From positions 1 to 64,000 of the forward strand of contig JAGHZY010000015.1 of the NCBI GenBank assembly GCA_017745175.1: a stretch of DNA of 64,000 bases. Reading direction: 5' to 3'. Of this stretch, positions 46,894 through 55,681 are shown in pieces (within the stretch, counting starts at the first letter, position 1; each line of letters begins with the position of its first letter). The notes under the pieces were generated by a model. That model was not told the DNA's origin, made no database searches, and saw only the letters and a list, made by a program, of their open reading frames with translations. Both the position numbers and the translations under genes were made by a program. The stretch comes from Sphingopyxis sp. (lineage in GTDB: Bacteria; Pseudomonadota; Alphaproteobacteria; Sphingomonadales; Sphingomonadaceae).

Positions 46894-47328
46894 ATGCAAT
46901 CGAGAATGATCGGCGCCCTCCTTGTGTCCACGCTCCTCGCCTTCCCGGCGACATTGGCGGCACACGACACCACCGGTTCCGACGCACCTGCGGAACCGGC
47001 GGAGCGGGGCATCTGGATCGGCAACCTCGATCTCTGCCGTTCGGGCCCGGTCAAGGCCGAGGCGGGTACCGAAACTTACAACGGCTTGCCAATCGTCAAC
47101 ATAACGCTGTCCGCAGAGCTGCGCGACGCGCTGGCGGCATTGACCGCTGCGAACATAGGCAAACCGCTATCCATTCGCGTCGACGGCCGGGTCGTGAGCG
47201 AACCATATGTCAACGAGCCGATCACGGGCGGCGAGCTTCAGATTTCGGGTGTCAATCGGGCCGAGGCCGACCGGATCGCAGCGGCCTTGCAATCCTGCCC
47301 CGCCGCAACGCCTAGAACAGCCGCGTAA
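46894..47328 (+). CDS. Small secreted protein resembling the SecD P1 head domain
   Basis: A 144-residue protein with an N-terminal signal (MIGALLVSTLLAFPATLAA). The body contains NIGKPLSIRVDGRVVSEPYV and EPITGGELQISGVNRAEADR, which match the SecDF P1 head subdomain, but no SecD membrane part follows. AGGAAAGGG precedes the ATG. Its last 17 bp overlap the 3' end of the pit gene on the other strand. The role of a stand-alone head domain is not known. Confidence 0.7.
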   Translation: MQSRMIGALLVSTLLAFPATLAAHDTTGSDAPAEPAERGIWIGNLDLCRSGPVKAEAGTETYNGLPIVNITLSAELRDALAALTAANIGKPLSIRVDGRVVSEPYVNEPITGGELQISGVNRAEADRIAAALQSCPAATPRTAA

Positions 47329-48325
47329 TCGCGTAGAAAATCGCCGCGACGACCGCGCTAGCCGGGATGGTGATGAACCACGCCGCGACGACATTGCCAG
47401 CGACGCCCCAGCGTACCGCGCTCGCGCGGCGCGCAACGCCGGCCCCGATGATGCTCCCGGTGATCGTGTGCGTGGTCGACACCGGGATGCCGAGCAGGCT
47501 GGCGGTGAACACCATGATCGAGCCACCGGTCGAGGCCGCAAAGCCTTGATGGTGCGACAGCTTGGTGATGCGGCCGCCCATCGTCTCGATAATCTTCCAG
47601 CCGCCCGAGAGCGTGCCGAGCGCAATCGCAATGTAGCAGCTGAATGCCACCCAGTGCGGAACGTGGAATTCGCCGCCGAGATAGCCGGTCGAATAGAGGA
47701 GCACGGTGATGATCCCCATCGTCTTTTGCGCGTCGTTGAGGCCGTGGCTGATCGAATAGGCGGCCGACGACAGGAGATGGAGATGCCGGAAGGTCTTTTC
47801 TGCGAAACTCGCGGTCGCGCGGCGCAACGCCCAGCTGCTGACCAGCATCACCAGCATTGCGAGCATCATACCGAGCAAAGGCGACAGGAAGATCGCGATC
47901 ACCGTCTTGTTGAGCCCGGTCCACTCGATCCCCTCGAACCCCGCATGGGCGACGCCCGCGCCGACGATGCCGCCGACGAGCGCGTGGCTCGACGATGAGG
48001 GAATGCCCTTGAGCCAGGTGACGACATTCCAGAACATCGCACCGACGAGCGCGCCGAACACGACGGCCGGGGTTACCAGATCCTTGTCGATGATCCCCTT
48101 GCCGATCGTCTCGGCAACCTTGTGCAGCTCGGGGAAGATGACCGACAGAAAATAGGCCGCAAAGTTGAAGAAGGCGGCGAACAACACCGCCTGCACCGGA
48201 CGTAGCAACCGCGTCGCAACGACGGTCGCGATGCTGTTCGCCGCATCGTGCAGCCCGTTGAGGAAGTCGAACGCCAGCGCGAGGATGACGAGGCCGACGA
48301 GGAGCGGAAAAGCGAGTTCGTGCAT
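47312..48325 (-). CDS. Inorganic phosphate transporter, PiT family
   Basis: A 337-residue membrane protein with about nine to ten helices. PiT signatures GLHDAANSIATVVATR (25-40) and MVFTASLLGIPVSTTHTITG-like segment (VSTTHTITGSIIGAG) are present, with a second GLNDAQKTMGIIT motif. It moves phosphate with a cation. The DUF47/PhoU-like partner lies 15 bp upstream on the same strand. Confidence 0.92.
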   Translation of the reverse strand: MHELAFPLLVGLVILALAFDFLNGLHDAANSIATVVATRLLRPVQAVLFAAFFNFAAYFLSVIFPELHKVAETIGKGIIDKDLVTPAVVFGALVGAMFWNVVTWLKGIPSSSSHALVGGIVGAGVAHAGFEGIEWTGLNKTVIAIFLSPLLGMMLAMLVMLVSSWALRRATASFAEKTFRHLHLLSSAAYSISHGLNDAQKTMGIITVLLYSTGYLGGEFHVPHWVAFSCYIAIALGTLSGGWKIIETMGGRITKLSHHQGFAASTGGSIMVFTASLLGIPVSTTHTITGSIIGAGVARRASAVRWGVAGNVVAAWFITIPASAVVAAIFYAITRLF

Positions 48326-48340
48326 CGGAAGCGCCCTCGC

Positions 48341-49465
48341 TTACGCGTGGTCGATGACCAGACCGTCGATTTCGTTCGCGACATCCTCGAAACTGTCGGT
48401 GACGCGCTCGAGATGGCGGAAAAGTTCGCGCGCGATCAGGAAACGCGTCGGGTTCGCCTCGCCATGCTCGCGGAACAGGCGCTTGAGGCCAGCGGCGTGG
48501 ATTTCATCGGCATGTCCTTCCATGCGCACCAGCCGCTCGGTGAGTTCATGTAATCGCGGGCCATTGGCGCCGATATTGCGCAGCAGCGGCAGCGCTTCGG
48601 CGGTCAGCCGCGCGGCATCGACGATGATGCCCGCGATGTCGCGCATCTCGGGCTCGAATTCGGCGACGTCGTAAAGGTCGACCGCGCCCGCGGTCTTCTG
48701 CATCTCGTCGATCGCATCGTCCATCGAAGCGATCAGATCGGTAATCGCGCTGCGGTCGAACGGCGTCAGGAAGGTGCGGCGGACGGTCTGGAGAACCTCG
48801 CGCGTGATCGCATCGGCGTCATGCTCGCGCTCGATGATTTCCTGCACATGGTCTGCCATTCCCTCGCCGCCCTGCAGCATCCGCGACAGCGCGTTCGCCG
48901 CGGCGACGAGCGTCGCCGCATGGCTTTCGAACAATTCGAAGAAATTTCCCTGTCGCGGCAGCAAACGCTGAAACCATGCGAACATCCAGCTAACCCCTGT
49001 CTTGTCTGCTACATTATGGGCGACGCCACGCGGCTGGGCAACGGCGCGAAAGCCGCTGTCGCCAAAGGAGCGGATCAAGGCCTGCAAATCAGGCTCGTCG
49101 ACCGCCGATGCGGCTTCGTTGAACGAGAACCACCTGCGGTCGCGTTCGTCCATTTCCTTCCAGTCGTCGAGCTCGTTGGTAACGGCGAGCGGAAAGACCT
49201 CGACGTCATATTTGATCGACGCGCCGTTCGCCCGGCGCTTGCGATATTCGTAACTGCCGATCGGCGTCGGGCAGACCGCGCCGATCACCCCGGCCTCTTC
49301 CTCGGCCTCGACCGCGGCGGCGGCGTGGCGCGTCATGCCGGTGAGCGGATTGCCCTTCGGAACCACCCATCGCTTCGTTTCGCGCGAGGTGATGAGCAGG
49401 ATTTCGGTCGGGCCATCCTGTGCAGGACCCCCGAATCGATAGGGAAGGACAGCGATCTGGCGCAA
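48341..49465 (-). CDS. NUDIX hydrolase fused to a DUF47 (PhoU-like) domain
   Basis: A single 374-residue frame with two parts. Residues 1-135 form a NUDIX domain (RRWVVPKGNPLTG, then VEAEEEAGVIG as the box). The conserved first Glu and the Arg of the box are changed. Residues 161-374 are a DUF47 phosphate-transporter-accessory domain (MFAWFQRLLPRQGNFFELFE onwards). An in-frame ATG at Met161 (48985) has AGGGG 8 nt upstream, so the DUF47 part might also be made alone. It sits next to the pit gene. The fused gene product is inferred; the domain calls are firm. Confidence 0.78.
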   Translation of the reverse strand: MRQIAVLPYRFGGPAQDGPTEILLITSRETKRWVVPKGNPLTGMTRHAAAAVEAEEEAGVIGAVCPTPIGSYEYRKRRANGASIKYDVEVFPLAVTNELDDWKEMDERDRRWFSFNEAASAVDEPDLQALIRSFGDSGFRAVAQPRGVAHNVADKTGVSWMFAWFQRLLPRQGNFFELFESHAATLVAAANALSRMLQGGEGMADHVQEIIEREHDADAITREVLQTVRRTFLTPFDRSAITDLIASMDDAIDEMQKTAGAVDLYDVAEFEPEMRDIAGIIVDAARLTAEALPLLRNIGANGPRLHELTERLVRMEGHADEIHAAGLKRLFREHGEANPTRFLIARELFRHLERVTDSFEDVANEIDGLVIDHA

Positions 49466-49543
49466 CTTGTTCAGTCCCTTTCCTGGGGCAGGGCGGCAAT
49501 GCGGCCGCGCGATTACGGATTGAGTTTCGCCTCTATGACGGTT

Positions 49544-49558
49544 TTGTGACGGTCACAA
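49544..49558. promoter_or_regulatory. Palindrome TTGTGAC-g-GTCACAA
   Basis: Perfect 7-bp arms around one base, between the divergent NUDIX/DUF47 and monooxygenase genes. It is likely an operator in one of the two promoters. Confidence 0.5.
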
Positions 49559-49661
49559 GCGAAGCTGCGCTCGCTAGCCACACTTTCCGTAAACGTCAAT
49601 TCGATTGCAAAATGAAACGCGGTGCGTAAGCTGGGCTTAAAGACAGACGGGAGACGAGACG

Positions 49662-51200
49662 ATGGCAGGCACGGCGATGATGGAACGCCCCGCGGATGCG
49701 AAAGCTGCACCGGTCGATCAGGATGTGTTGATCGTCGGCGCGGGGATTTCGGGCATTGGCATGGCGGTGCATTTGCAGATGAACTGTCCGGACCGCAGCT
49801 TTGCCCTCGTCGAGCGCCGCGAACAGCTTGGCGGCACCTGGGACCTCTTCCGCTATCCGGGCATCCGTTCGGACAGCGACATGCATACGCTCGGCTTCGT
49901 CTTCGAACCGTGGAAACATGAAAAGTCGATCGCCGACGGCCCGTCGATCCTCGAATATCTCAATCGCATCGTCGACGAACGCGACATCCGCGAACGCATC
50001 CGTTTCGACAGCAAGGTCGTCGATGCCGACTGGGACAGTGCCGCGGCGCGCTGGACGGTGACGATGGAGGACAGCAAGGGCGCCAGGTCGACCACGACCG
50101 CGCGCTGGCTCTATCTCGGTTCGGGCTATTATGATTATGACGAGCCCTTCGATGCCGGGTTCGCGAGCCGCGAGGACTTCGGGGGGCAGGTCATCCATCC
50201 GCAATTCTGGCCGAAGGATCTCGACTACAAGGGCAAGCGGGTCGTTGTGATCGGATCGGGCGCGACCGCGGTCACCATCGTGCCCTCGATGAAGGAAGCC
50301 GCGCACGTCACGATGCTCCAGCGCACGCCGACCTGGTATTTCATCCGGCCAGCCAAGGACGCGTTCGCCAATTTCCTGCGCAAGTTCCTGCCCGAGGAGC
50401 TCGCATACAGGATCACGCGTTTCAAGAATGTCCGGCTACAGGACATCGCCTTCCGCCGCGCGCGCGAGAAGCCCGAGAAGGTCAAGGAGTTCCTGACGAA
50501 GAAGCTGAAGGCGAGCCTTGGCGACCATTATGACGCCGAGGCCTTCACCCCGCCCTACAACCCGTGGGAACAGCGCTTATGCCTCGTTCCCGACGCCGAT
50601 TTCTTCGAAGCGATGAAGGCGGGCAAGGCATCGGTCGTGACCGATCACATCGAGAAGTTCGACGCGACGGGCATCCGGCTGAAGTCCGGCAAGCATCTCG
50701 ACGCCGACATCATCATCACCGCGACGGGCCTGAAGCTCGCGGTCGCCGGCAAGATCCCGGTACGCGTCGATGGCGCGCCCGTCGATTGGCACGATCATTT
50801 CTATTACAAGGCGTGCATGTTCTCGAACGTGCCGAACTTCTCGGCGGTTTTCGGCTATCTCAATGCGAGCTGGACGCTACGCGCCGATATCGTGTCAGAA
50901 TATGTCTGCCGCGTGCTCAACCATATGCGCGACACCGGCACCACGGTCGCGACTCCGGCGCTTGCCGATCCGTCGAGCCTCGAAGAGGAAAATGTCTTCG
51001 ACTTCTCGTCAGGCTATATCCAGCGTTCGCTGCACATCATGCCCAAGAGCACCGCCACATTGCCGTGGCGGCTCAGCCAGAATTATGTGCAGGACCGGGT
51101 CGACATGCGCACGGGCGCGATTGCCGATGGCGTGCTGACCTTCAGCAATGCCCAAGCGAAAATATCGACAGCACCGGCGGAACTCGAGGCGGCCGAATAA
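49662..51200 (+). CDS. Flavin monooxygenase of Baeyer-Villiger type
   Basis: A 512-residue class B flavoprotein monooxygenase. It has the N-terminal FAD motif VLIVGAGISGIG (22-33), the GGTWDLFRYPGIRSDSD motif, the Baeyer-Villiger fingerprint FGGQVIHPQFWP (173-184), and a NADPH motif VVVIGSGATAV (194-204). It should insert oxygen next to a ketone, but the substrate is not defined. GGGAGACGAGACG precedes the ATG. Confidence 0.87.
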   Translation: MAGTAMMERPADAKAAPVDQDVLIVGAGISGIGMAVHLQMNCPDRSFALVERREQLGGTWDLFRYPGIRSDSDMHTLGFVFEPWKHEKSIADGPSILEYLNRIVDERDIRERIRFDSKVVDADWDSAAARWTVTMEDSKGARSTTTARWLYLGSGYYDYDEPFDAGFASREDFGGQVIHPQFWPKDLDYKGKRVVVIGSGATAVTIVPSMKEAAHVTMLQRTPTWYFIRPAKDAFANFLRKFLPEELAYRITRFKNVRLQDIAFRRAREKPEKVKEFLTKKLKASLGDHYDAEAFTPPYNPWEQRLCLVPDADFFEAMKAGKASVVTDHIEKFDATGIRLKSGKHLDADIIITATGLKLAVAGKIPVRVDGAPVDWHDHFYYKACMFSNVPNFSAVFGYLNASWTLRADIVSEYVCRVLNHMRDTGTTVATPALADPSSLEEENVFDFSSGYIQRSLHIMPKSTATLPWRLSQNYVQDRVDMRTGAIADGVLTFSNAQAKISTAPAELEAAE

Positions 51201-51206
51201 TAAGGG

Positions 51207-51389
51207 CTAATCGGCGTGCTCGGGCTTGCCCTTGGTCGAGCCCTTGGCGAAATCCTCGAGTTGCTTTTCGGTCATGCTGTCGACCATCTGCCTCGACGCG
51301 CCTTTCAGTTTCGATTTGGGCGAATCACCGCGCTTGGCGCTGAGCGCGGCACCGGCGGCTTTCTGCTGGGCTTTGGATTTGGCTGGCAT
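51207..51389 (-). CDS. DUF3008 family small basic protein
   Basis: A 60-residue basic protein; AKSKAQQKAAGAALSAKRGD and ASRQMVDSMTEKQLEDFAK match DUF3008. It is a stress-type small protein of unknown role. It lies 17 bp upstream of nothing else on this strand; the SDR gene starts upstream in the same direction. Confidence 0.87.
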   Translation of the reverse strand: MPAKSKAQQKAAGAALSAKRGDSPKSKLKGASRQMVDSMTEKQLEDFAKGSTKGKPEHAD

Positions 51390-51409
51390 GGTGCTTCTCC
51401 TTGCCCCCG

Positions 51410-52345
51410 CTAGCCATTAACGATCGTACCGCCATTGGGATGCAGCACCTGACCCGACATATAGCTGCTGTCGTCGCAGGCGAGGAACAGGAAGCAGGGC
51501 GCGACCTCATTGGGCTCGCCCGGCCGTTTCATCGGTGTATTCTCGCCAAAGGTCGCGACCTTTTCCGCCGGTGCGCCGCCCCGCGGGTTGAGCGGGGTCC
51601 AGATCGGCCCGGGCGCAACGCCGTTCACGCGAATGCCCTTCCCGACCAGATTTTCGCTGAGCGACCGCGTGAAGGCGGTGATCGCGCCTTTGGTAGCGCT
51701 GTAATCGAGCAGGCCCTTTGACCCCTGATACGTGGTGACGCTGGTGCAGTTGACAATTGCCGCACCCTTTTTGAGGTGAGGCAACGCCGCCTGCACCAGA
51801 TAGAACATGCCGAAGACATTGGTTGCGAACGTCCGTTCGAGCTGCCCGGAACTGATGTCGCGAATATCTTCGGCCGGATGCTGTTCGCCCGCATTGTTGA
51901 CGACGATGTCGAGCCGACCGAGTTTCCCGACCGTCTGCGCAACGATCTTCTTCCCCGCCGCGGGCTTGCCGACGTCGGCCTTGATCGCAATCGCGCGGCG
52001 TCCCTCGGCTTCGACGATGGCTGAGGTTTCAACCGCGTCGGCACGGTTCTCGAGATAGACGATCGCCACGTCGGCGCCTTCGCGCGCGAACAGCGCACAT
52101 ACCGCGCGGCCGATCCCGCTGTCGCCGCCGGTGACGATCGCCACCTTGCCAGCGAGCCGCCCGGATCCGGGATATCGCGGTTCCCATCTGGGCGCACGAT
52201 CCAGATCGAATTCACGATCGGACGGCGGCTTCGCAATCGTCTTGCCCGGTCCCACCGCGCGGCGCAGCTTTTTTGCCGCACTCCTCTTGCCCTTCTTCTC
52301 GCTGGAGCTTTCACCGACCTTGCCGGCTTTCGGCTGCTCCGCCAT
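51410..52345 (-). CDS. SDR family oxidoreductase, YghA/general stress-type
   Basis: A 311-residue short-chain dehydrogenase with an N-terminal basic extension (GKRSAAKKLRRAVG) and the body starting RLAGKVAIVTGGDSGIGRAV. The NNAGEQH, LDYSATKGAI (Tyr/Lys pair) and APGPIWTPL segments fit stress-type SDRs. Its neighbours (DUF3008, DUF3298) suggest a stress locus. The substrate is unknown. Confidence 0.87.
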   Translation of the reverse strand: MAEQPKAGKVGESSSEKKGKRSAAKKLRRAVGPGKTIAKPPSDREFDLDRAPRWEPRYPGSGRLAGKVAIVTGGDSGIGRAVCALFAREGADVAIVYLENRADAVETSAIVEAEGRRAIAIKADVGKPAAGKKIVAQTVGKLGRLDIVVNNAGEQHPAEDIRDISSGQLERTFATNVFGMFYLVQAALPHLKKGAAIVNCTSVTTYQGSKGLLDYSATKGAITAFTRSLSENLVGKGIRVNGVAPGPIWTPLNPRGGAPAEKVATFGENTPMKRPGEPNEVAPCFLFLACDDSSYMSGQVLHPNGGTIVNG

Positions 52346-52356
52346 GAGCCCGTCCT

Positions 52357-53190
52357 TCAGTTGATGGGGAGAAAATCGCGCGCGAATTCGTCTTTCACAG
52401 CTTTCACAACTGGTCCGGTCACCGGCACATTGATCCTGTAACTGCCCTCGGCATAGGGACCGACCTCGTACGGCGCGATCGCAATTGTCATGCGGTCGAG
52501 ATAGCGCCCGTCGGACGAGCCGAGCCAAATGGTCTGCGCCGACGCGGGCGGGCATTTGGCGAAGGAGCTGTCGGGCGCTTCGTCGAGGACGATCCCTTTC
52601 GCGGCCTTCGCGCGCCTGATGCCGGCGCAGAACGCCTCGCGGACGGCCGTATCGAACGCCTCGCTGCTCCGGAACAGGTCGAGCGGCTTCCGCTGTTCGC
52701 GGCGGTTGCGGTCCCAGACCAGCGTATCGAAGGTCTGCATGCCATGTGCGCCGCCGGTATAGGTCTCGATCTCCGCCGACAGGCTGAGAAAGCGCCGGGT
52801 GTCGGTCACACGCTGCCATGTCTGGCGGTGGGTATGGCCGCGATAGGGATAATCGCCCTTCTCCGCCGCTGCCTTGTCGCGCCTTGCAGCCGCGATCAGA
52901 GCCTCGCGCTTCGCTGCCCGGTCGCCGTCGAGCAACTTTGCCAGTTCAGGAATTCGGGCAGCGTCCGCGGGATAGGAATAGACGAATTCGATCAGGTCGT
53001 TGCTCTCGCTGACATTCGACGGCGGGGCATTTTTGGCTGCCTCGTCGGCAGCGCCGGCAGCCGGCGCGCCGGGGACCGCGGCGGCGGCAATTTTCTCCGC
53101 TTTCGTCGGCTTGTCTTCGGAACAGCTTGCCAGCAGCAGCCCGCCGGCAAGGAGCGGAATGGCATTTCGCCAAGGCTTTTCGATCATCAT
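52357..53190 (-). CDS. DUF3298/DUF4163 lipoprotein (RsiV-like)
   Basis: A 277-residue lipoprotein. The lipobox GLLLASC places lipidated Cys at about residue 23. The body has the DUF4163/DUF3298 elements SAEIETYTGGAHGMQTFDTL and a late ISIAPYEVGPYAEG-like (IAIAPYEVGPYAEGSY) segment, as in RsiV/PdaC. The function may be binding of cell wall material. ATG codons at 53190 and 53187 both fit. Confidence 0.8.
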   Translation of the reverse strand: MMIEKPWRNAIPLLAGGLLLASCSEDKPTKAEKIAAAAVPGAPAAGAADEAAKNAPPSNVSESNDLIEFVYSYPADAARIPELAKLLDGDRAAKREALIAAARRDKAAAEKGDYPYRGHTHRQTWQRVTDTRRFLSLSAEIETYTGGAHGMQTFDTLVWDRNRREQRKPLDLFRSSEAFDTAVREAFCAGIRRAKAAKGIVLDEAPDSSFAKCPPASAQTIWLGSSDGRYLDRMTIAIAPYEVGPYAEGSYRINVPVTGPVVKAVKDEFARDFLPIN

Positions 53191-53245
53191 GCCGACATAA
53201 CGCCGGGAATCGACAAAATATCCCGAGCGGCCTAGCACCGCTCAC

Positions 53246-54649
53246 ATGACCGACTATTCCGACCTGATCCAGCCAGACAAGGGGCAGGGCGCGCATACGA
53301 TCCACCTCGTCGACAAAAAGGGCTATGACGAATGGCTGAAAGGCCGCAGCGCGCGTGAACGCGCCCATCTCGCTGCGGTCGGTTTCAAGCCCGATGCGTT
53401 CGTTCACGCGATCCTGCCAGGCGACGATCCGGACAAATGGGCGGTCGTCACCACCGTCGCCAATACGAACAACCTCTCGGCCTGGTGCCTCGCCAAGCTC
53501 GGACAGATTCTGCCCGAAGGTCGGTACCGCGTCGAAGGCCAGCAACCGGGCAAGGCGCTGTTCGGCTGGATGAGCGCACAATATCGCTTCGACACGTATA
53601 AGTCGAACCCGCCGACGAAAGGCCCGCGAGTCCTGCTGACGACCGATGTCGGCGCGATCGCGCCGATGGTGGCCGAGGTGCGCGCGGCCGCGCTCGTCCG
53701 CGATCTCGTCAACACCCCCGCCGCGGACATGGGGCCGGCGACGATCGAGAAGGCCGCCGAACGCATCGCCAAGGCGCACGGCGGCAAACTGACCGTCACC
53801 AGGGGCGAGGCGCTCGAACAGGGATACCCGATGATCCATGCGGTCGGGCGCGCCGCGGCAAAGCACCATGCCCCACGCCTGATCGAGATCGAATGGGGCA
53901 AGGAAAGCCATCCGCGCATCGCGCTCGTCGGCAAGGGGATCAGCTTCGACAGCGGCGGGCTCGACATCAAGCCCGCAGCGGGGATGCGGCTGATGAAAAA
54001 GGATATGGGCGGCGCGGCGCATGTGCTCGCGCTCGCCGAACTGGTGATGGCGAGCGGATTGCCGGTACGGCTCCACTGCCTCGTCGCCGCGGCCGAAAAT
54101 GCGATTTCGGCCGACGCATTCCGCCCGGGCGACGTGTTGAAAAGCCGTCTCGGCCTGACCGTCGAGATCGGCAACACCGACGCAGAGGGACGGCTGGTCC
54201 TCGGCGATGCGCTGGCAAAGGCCGGCGAAGGCAAGCCCGAACTGATCGTCGATTTCGCGACGCTGACGGGCGCCGCGCGCGTCGCGCTCGGCCCCGACCT
54301 GCCGCCGCTATTCGCCAATGACGACGAACTCGCCGACGCGATGCTGAAGGGCGGAATCGAGCGCGACGATCCTTTGTGGCGGATGCCATTGTGGGATGGC
54401 TATGCCGATCTGCTCGAAACCGACATCGCCGACCTTGGCAATGCGGGAAGCTCGCCCTTTGCGGGGACGATCACCGCGGCACTCTTCCTCAAGCGTTTCG
54501 TCCCCGAAGGCGTCCTGTGGGCGCACCTCGACACCTTCGCCTGGCGTCCGTCGGCGAAGCCCGGACGGCCAAAGGGCGGCGCGGCGCTGGGGCTGCGCGC
54601 CGCTTGGGCGATGCTGCAGGACCGCTACGACCGGCGCGGGAAAAACTGA
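53246..54649 (+). CDS. M17 leucyl aminopeptidase family protein
   Basis: A 467-residue metallo-aminopeptidase. The metal/catalytic region is VGKGISFDSGGLDIKP (Lys230, Asp235), KKDMGG (Asp253) and NTDAEGRL (Asp312, Glu314, Arg316), all conserved. It is shorter in the N-terminal domain than E. coli PepA. It lies just before an NlpC/P60 gene, suggesting a role with murein peptides. A promoter for the next gene lies near its stop. Confidence 0.92.
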   Translation: MTDYSDLIQPDKGQGAHTIHLVDKKGYDEWLKGRSARERAHLAAVGFKPDAFVHAILPGDDPDKWAVVTTVANTNNLSAWCLAKLGQILPEGRYRVEGQQPGKALFGWMSAQYRFDTYKSNPPTKGPRVLLTTDVGAIAPMVAEVRAAALVRDLVNTPAADMGPATIEKAAERIAKAHGGKLTVTRGEALEQGYPMIHAVGRAAAKHHAPRLIEIEWGKESHPRIALVGKGISFDSGGLDIKPAAGMRLMKKDMGGAAHVLALAELVMASGLPVRLHCLVAAAENAISADAFRPGDVLKSRLGLTVEIGNTDAEGRLVLGDALAKAGEGKPELIVDFATLTGAARVALGPDLPPLFANDDELADAMLKGGIERDDPLWRMPLWDGYADLLETDIADLGNAGSSPFAGTITAALFLKRFVPEGVLWAHLDTFAWRPSAKPGRPKGGAALGLRAAWAMLQDRYDRRGKN

Positions 54650-54655
54650 ACATTC

Positions 54656-54683
54656 TTGATAAAGCCCGGCCTGCTGGTCTAAT
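54656..54683 (+). promoter_or_regulatory. Possible promoter for the NlpC/P60 gene
   Basis: TTGATA (54656-54661) and TCTAAT (54678-54683) with a 16-bp spacer, 52 bp upstream of the GTG start. Confidence 0.45.
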
Positions 54684-54734
54684 GGCCCGCGATTGCACGC
54701 ACCCTGCGGGCATCGGGTTTCAACAGGACGGCAA

Positions 54735-55679
54735 GTGACAGCAGGCAGCGGTGAACATTCGGCGGCAAATCGCGTACGCATGGGCCGCCCCGGCACGGTC
54801 GGGGCCGGTCGCGATCGCTTTGGCCTGACCGGGACGTCGCAGAGCTTCGATCCGCGCGTCGTCGCGATCCGCCCCGACCTTGCCGATATCGCGGTCGCCG
54901 GCACCCATTTCGCTCCGCACTATGCGGCGCCGATGATGCAGAGCGGCGTGCTGCCCGCCGCAGTGCTGCGCTCCGCGCCGTCGCTCGAGGCCGAACAGAC
55001 CAGCGAGCTGCTCTTCGGCGAAGGTTTTGCGCTGCTCGACCTCACTGGCGGATGGGCTTGGGGCTATTGCCTCGCCGACCATTATGTCGGCTACCTTGCC
55101 GCCGATGCCATCGCCGCACCGATCGCGCCGACGCACCGCGTCCGGATGATCGAGGCGATGCTCCACAGCACCCCCGATGCGACGAGCGGCGGCCCCGGCG
55201 TCTTGCCGCGCGGCGCGCTTGTGATGGGTGAGCCGGAAGGCGAATGGCTCGCGACCGCGCACGGATATCTGCCCCTCGCCGCGCTGGTCGAGGTCGGCAC
55301 GCAGGACGGCGATCCGACCGGGCTTGCCGAGGAAATGATCGGCACGCCGTACGTGTGGGGCGGCCGTACGGCAAAGGGCATCGATTGCTCGGGGCTCGTC
55401 CAGCTCGTGTGGGGCGCGGCGGGCGTCCAGCTGCCACGCGACAGCGACCTGCAGCTGGCCGCGCTCGGCGCCGACAGGGATGTCGATCCGGCTGCGCTCG
55501 CGCGGGGCGATCTCGTCTTCTTTCCGGGACATGTCGGGATCATGGCCGACGACAGGAACATCATCCATGCCAGCCGACGATGGATGGCGGTGAAAGTCGA
55601 GCCGCTGGCCGACGTCGTCGCACGTTCGGCCGCAAAGGATCATGACCCGCCGGTGAGCGGGTATAAAAGATTGCGATAA
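54735..55679 (+). CDS. NlpC/P60 endopeptidase with SH3-like region
   Basis: A 314-residue cysteine peptidase. The C-terminal NlpC/P60 domain has TPYVWGGRTAKGIDCSGLVQ (Cys218), FPGHVGIM (His266) and a late His278. The N-terminal half resembles the SH3 parts of YkfC-type gamma-D-Glu-dipeptide hydrolases. No signal peptide is clear, which fits cytoplasmic murein-peptide recycling. It begins with GTG, has an AGGACG site, and is followed by argC after 2 bp. Confidence 0.85.
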   Translation: MTAGSGEHSAANRVRMGRPGTVGAGRDRFGLTGTSQSFDPRVVAIRPDLADIAVAGTHFAPHYAAPMMQSGVLPAAVLRSAPSLEAEQTSELLFGEGFALLDLTGGWAWGYCLADHYVGYLAADAIAAPIAPTHRVRMIEAMLHSTPDATSGGPGVLPRGALVMGEPEGEWLATAHGYLPLAALVEVGTQDGDPTGLAEEMIGTPYVWGGRTAKGIDCSGLVQLVWGAAGVQLPRDSDLQLAALGADRDVDPAALARGDLVFFPGHVGIMADDRNIIHASRRWMAVKVEPLADVVARSAAKDHDPPVSGYKRLR

Positions 55680-55681
55680 TC

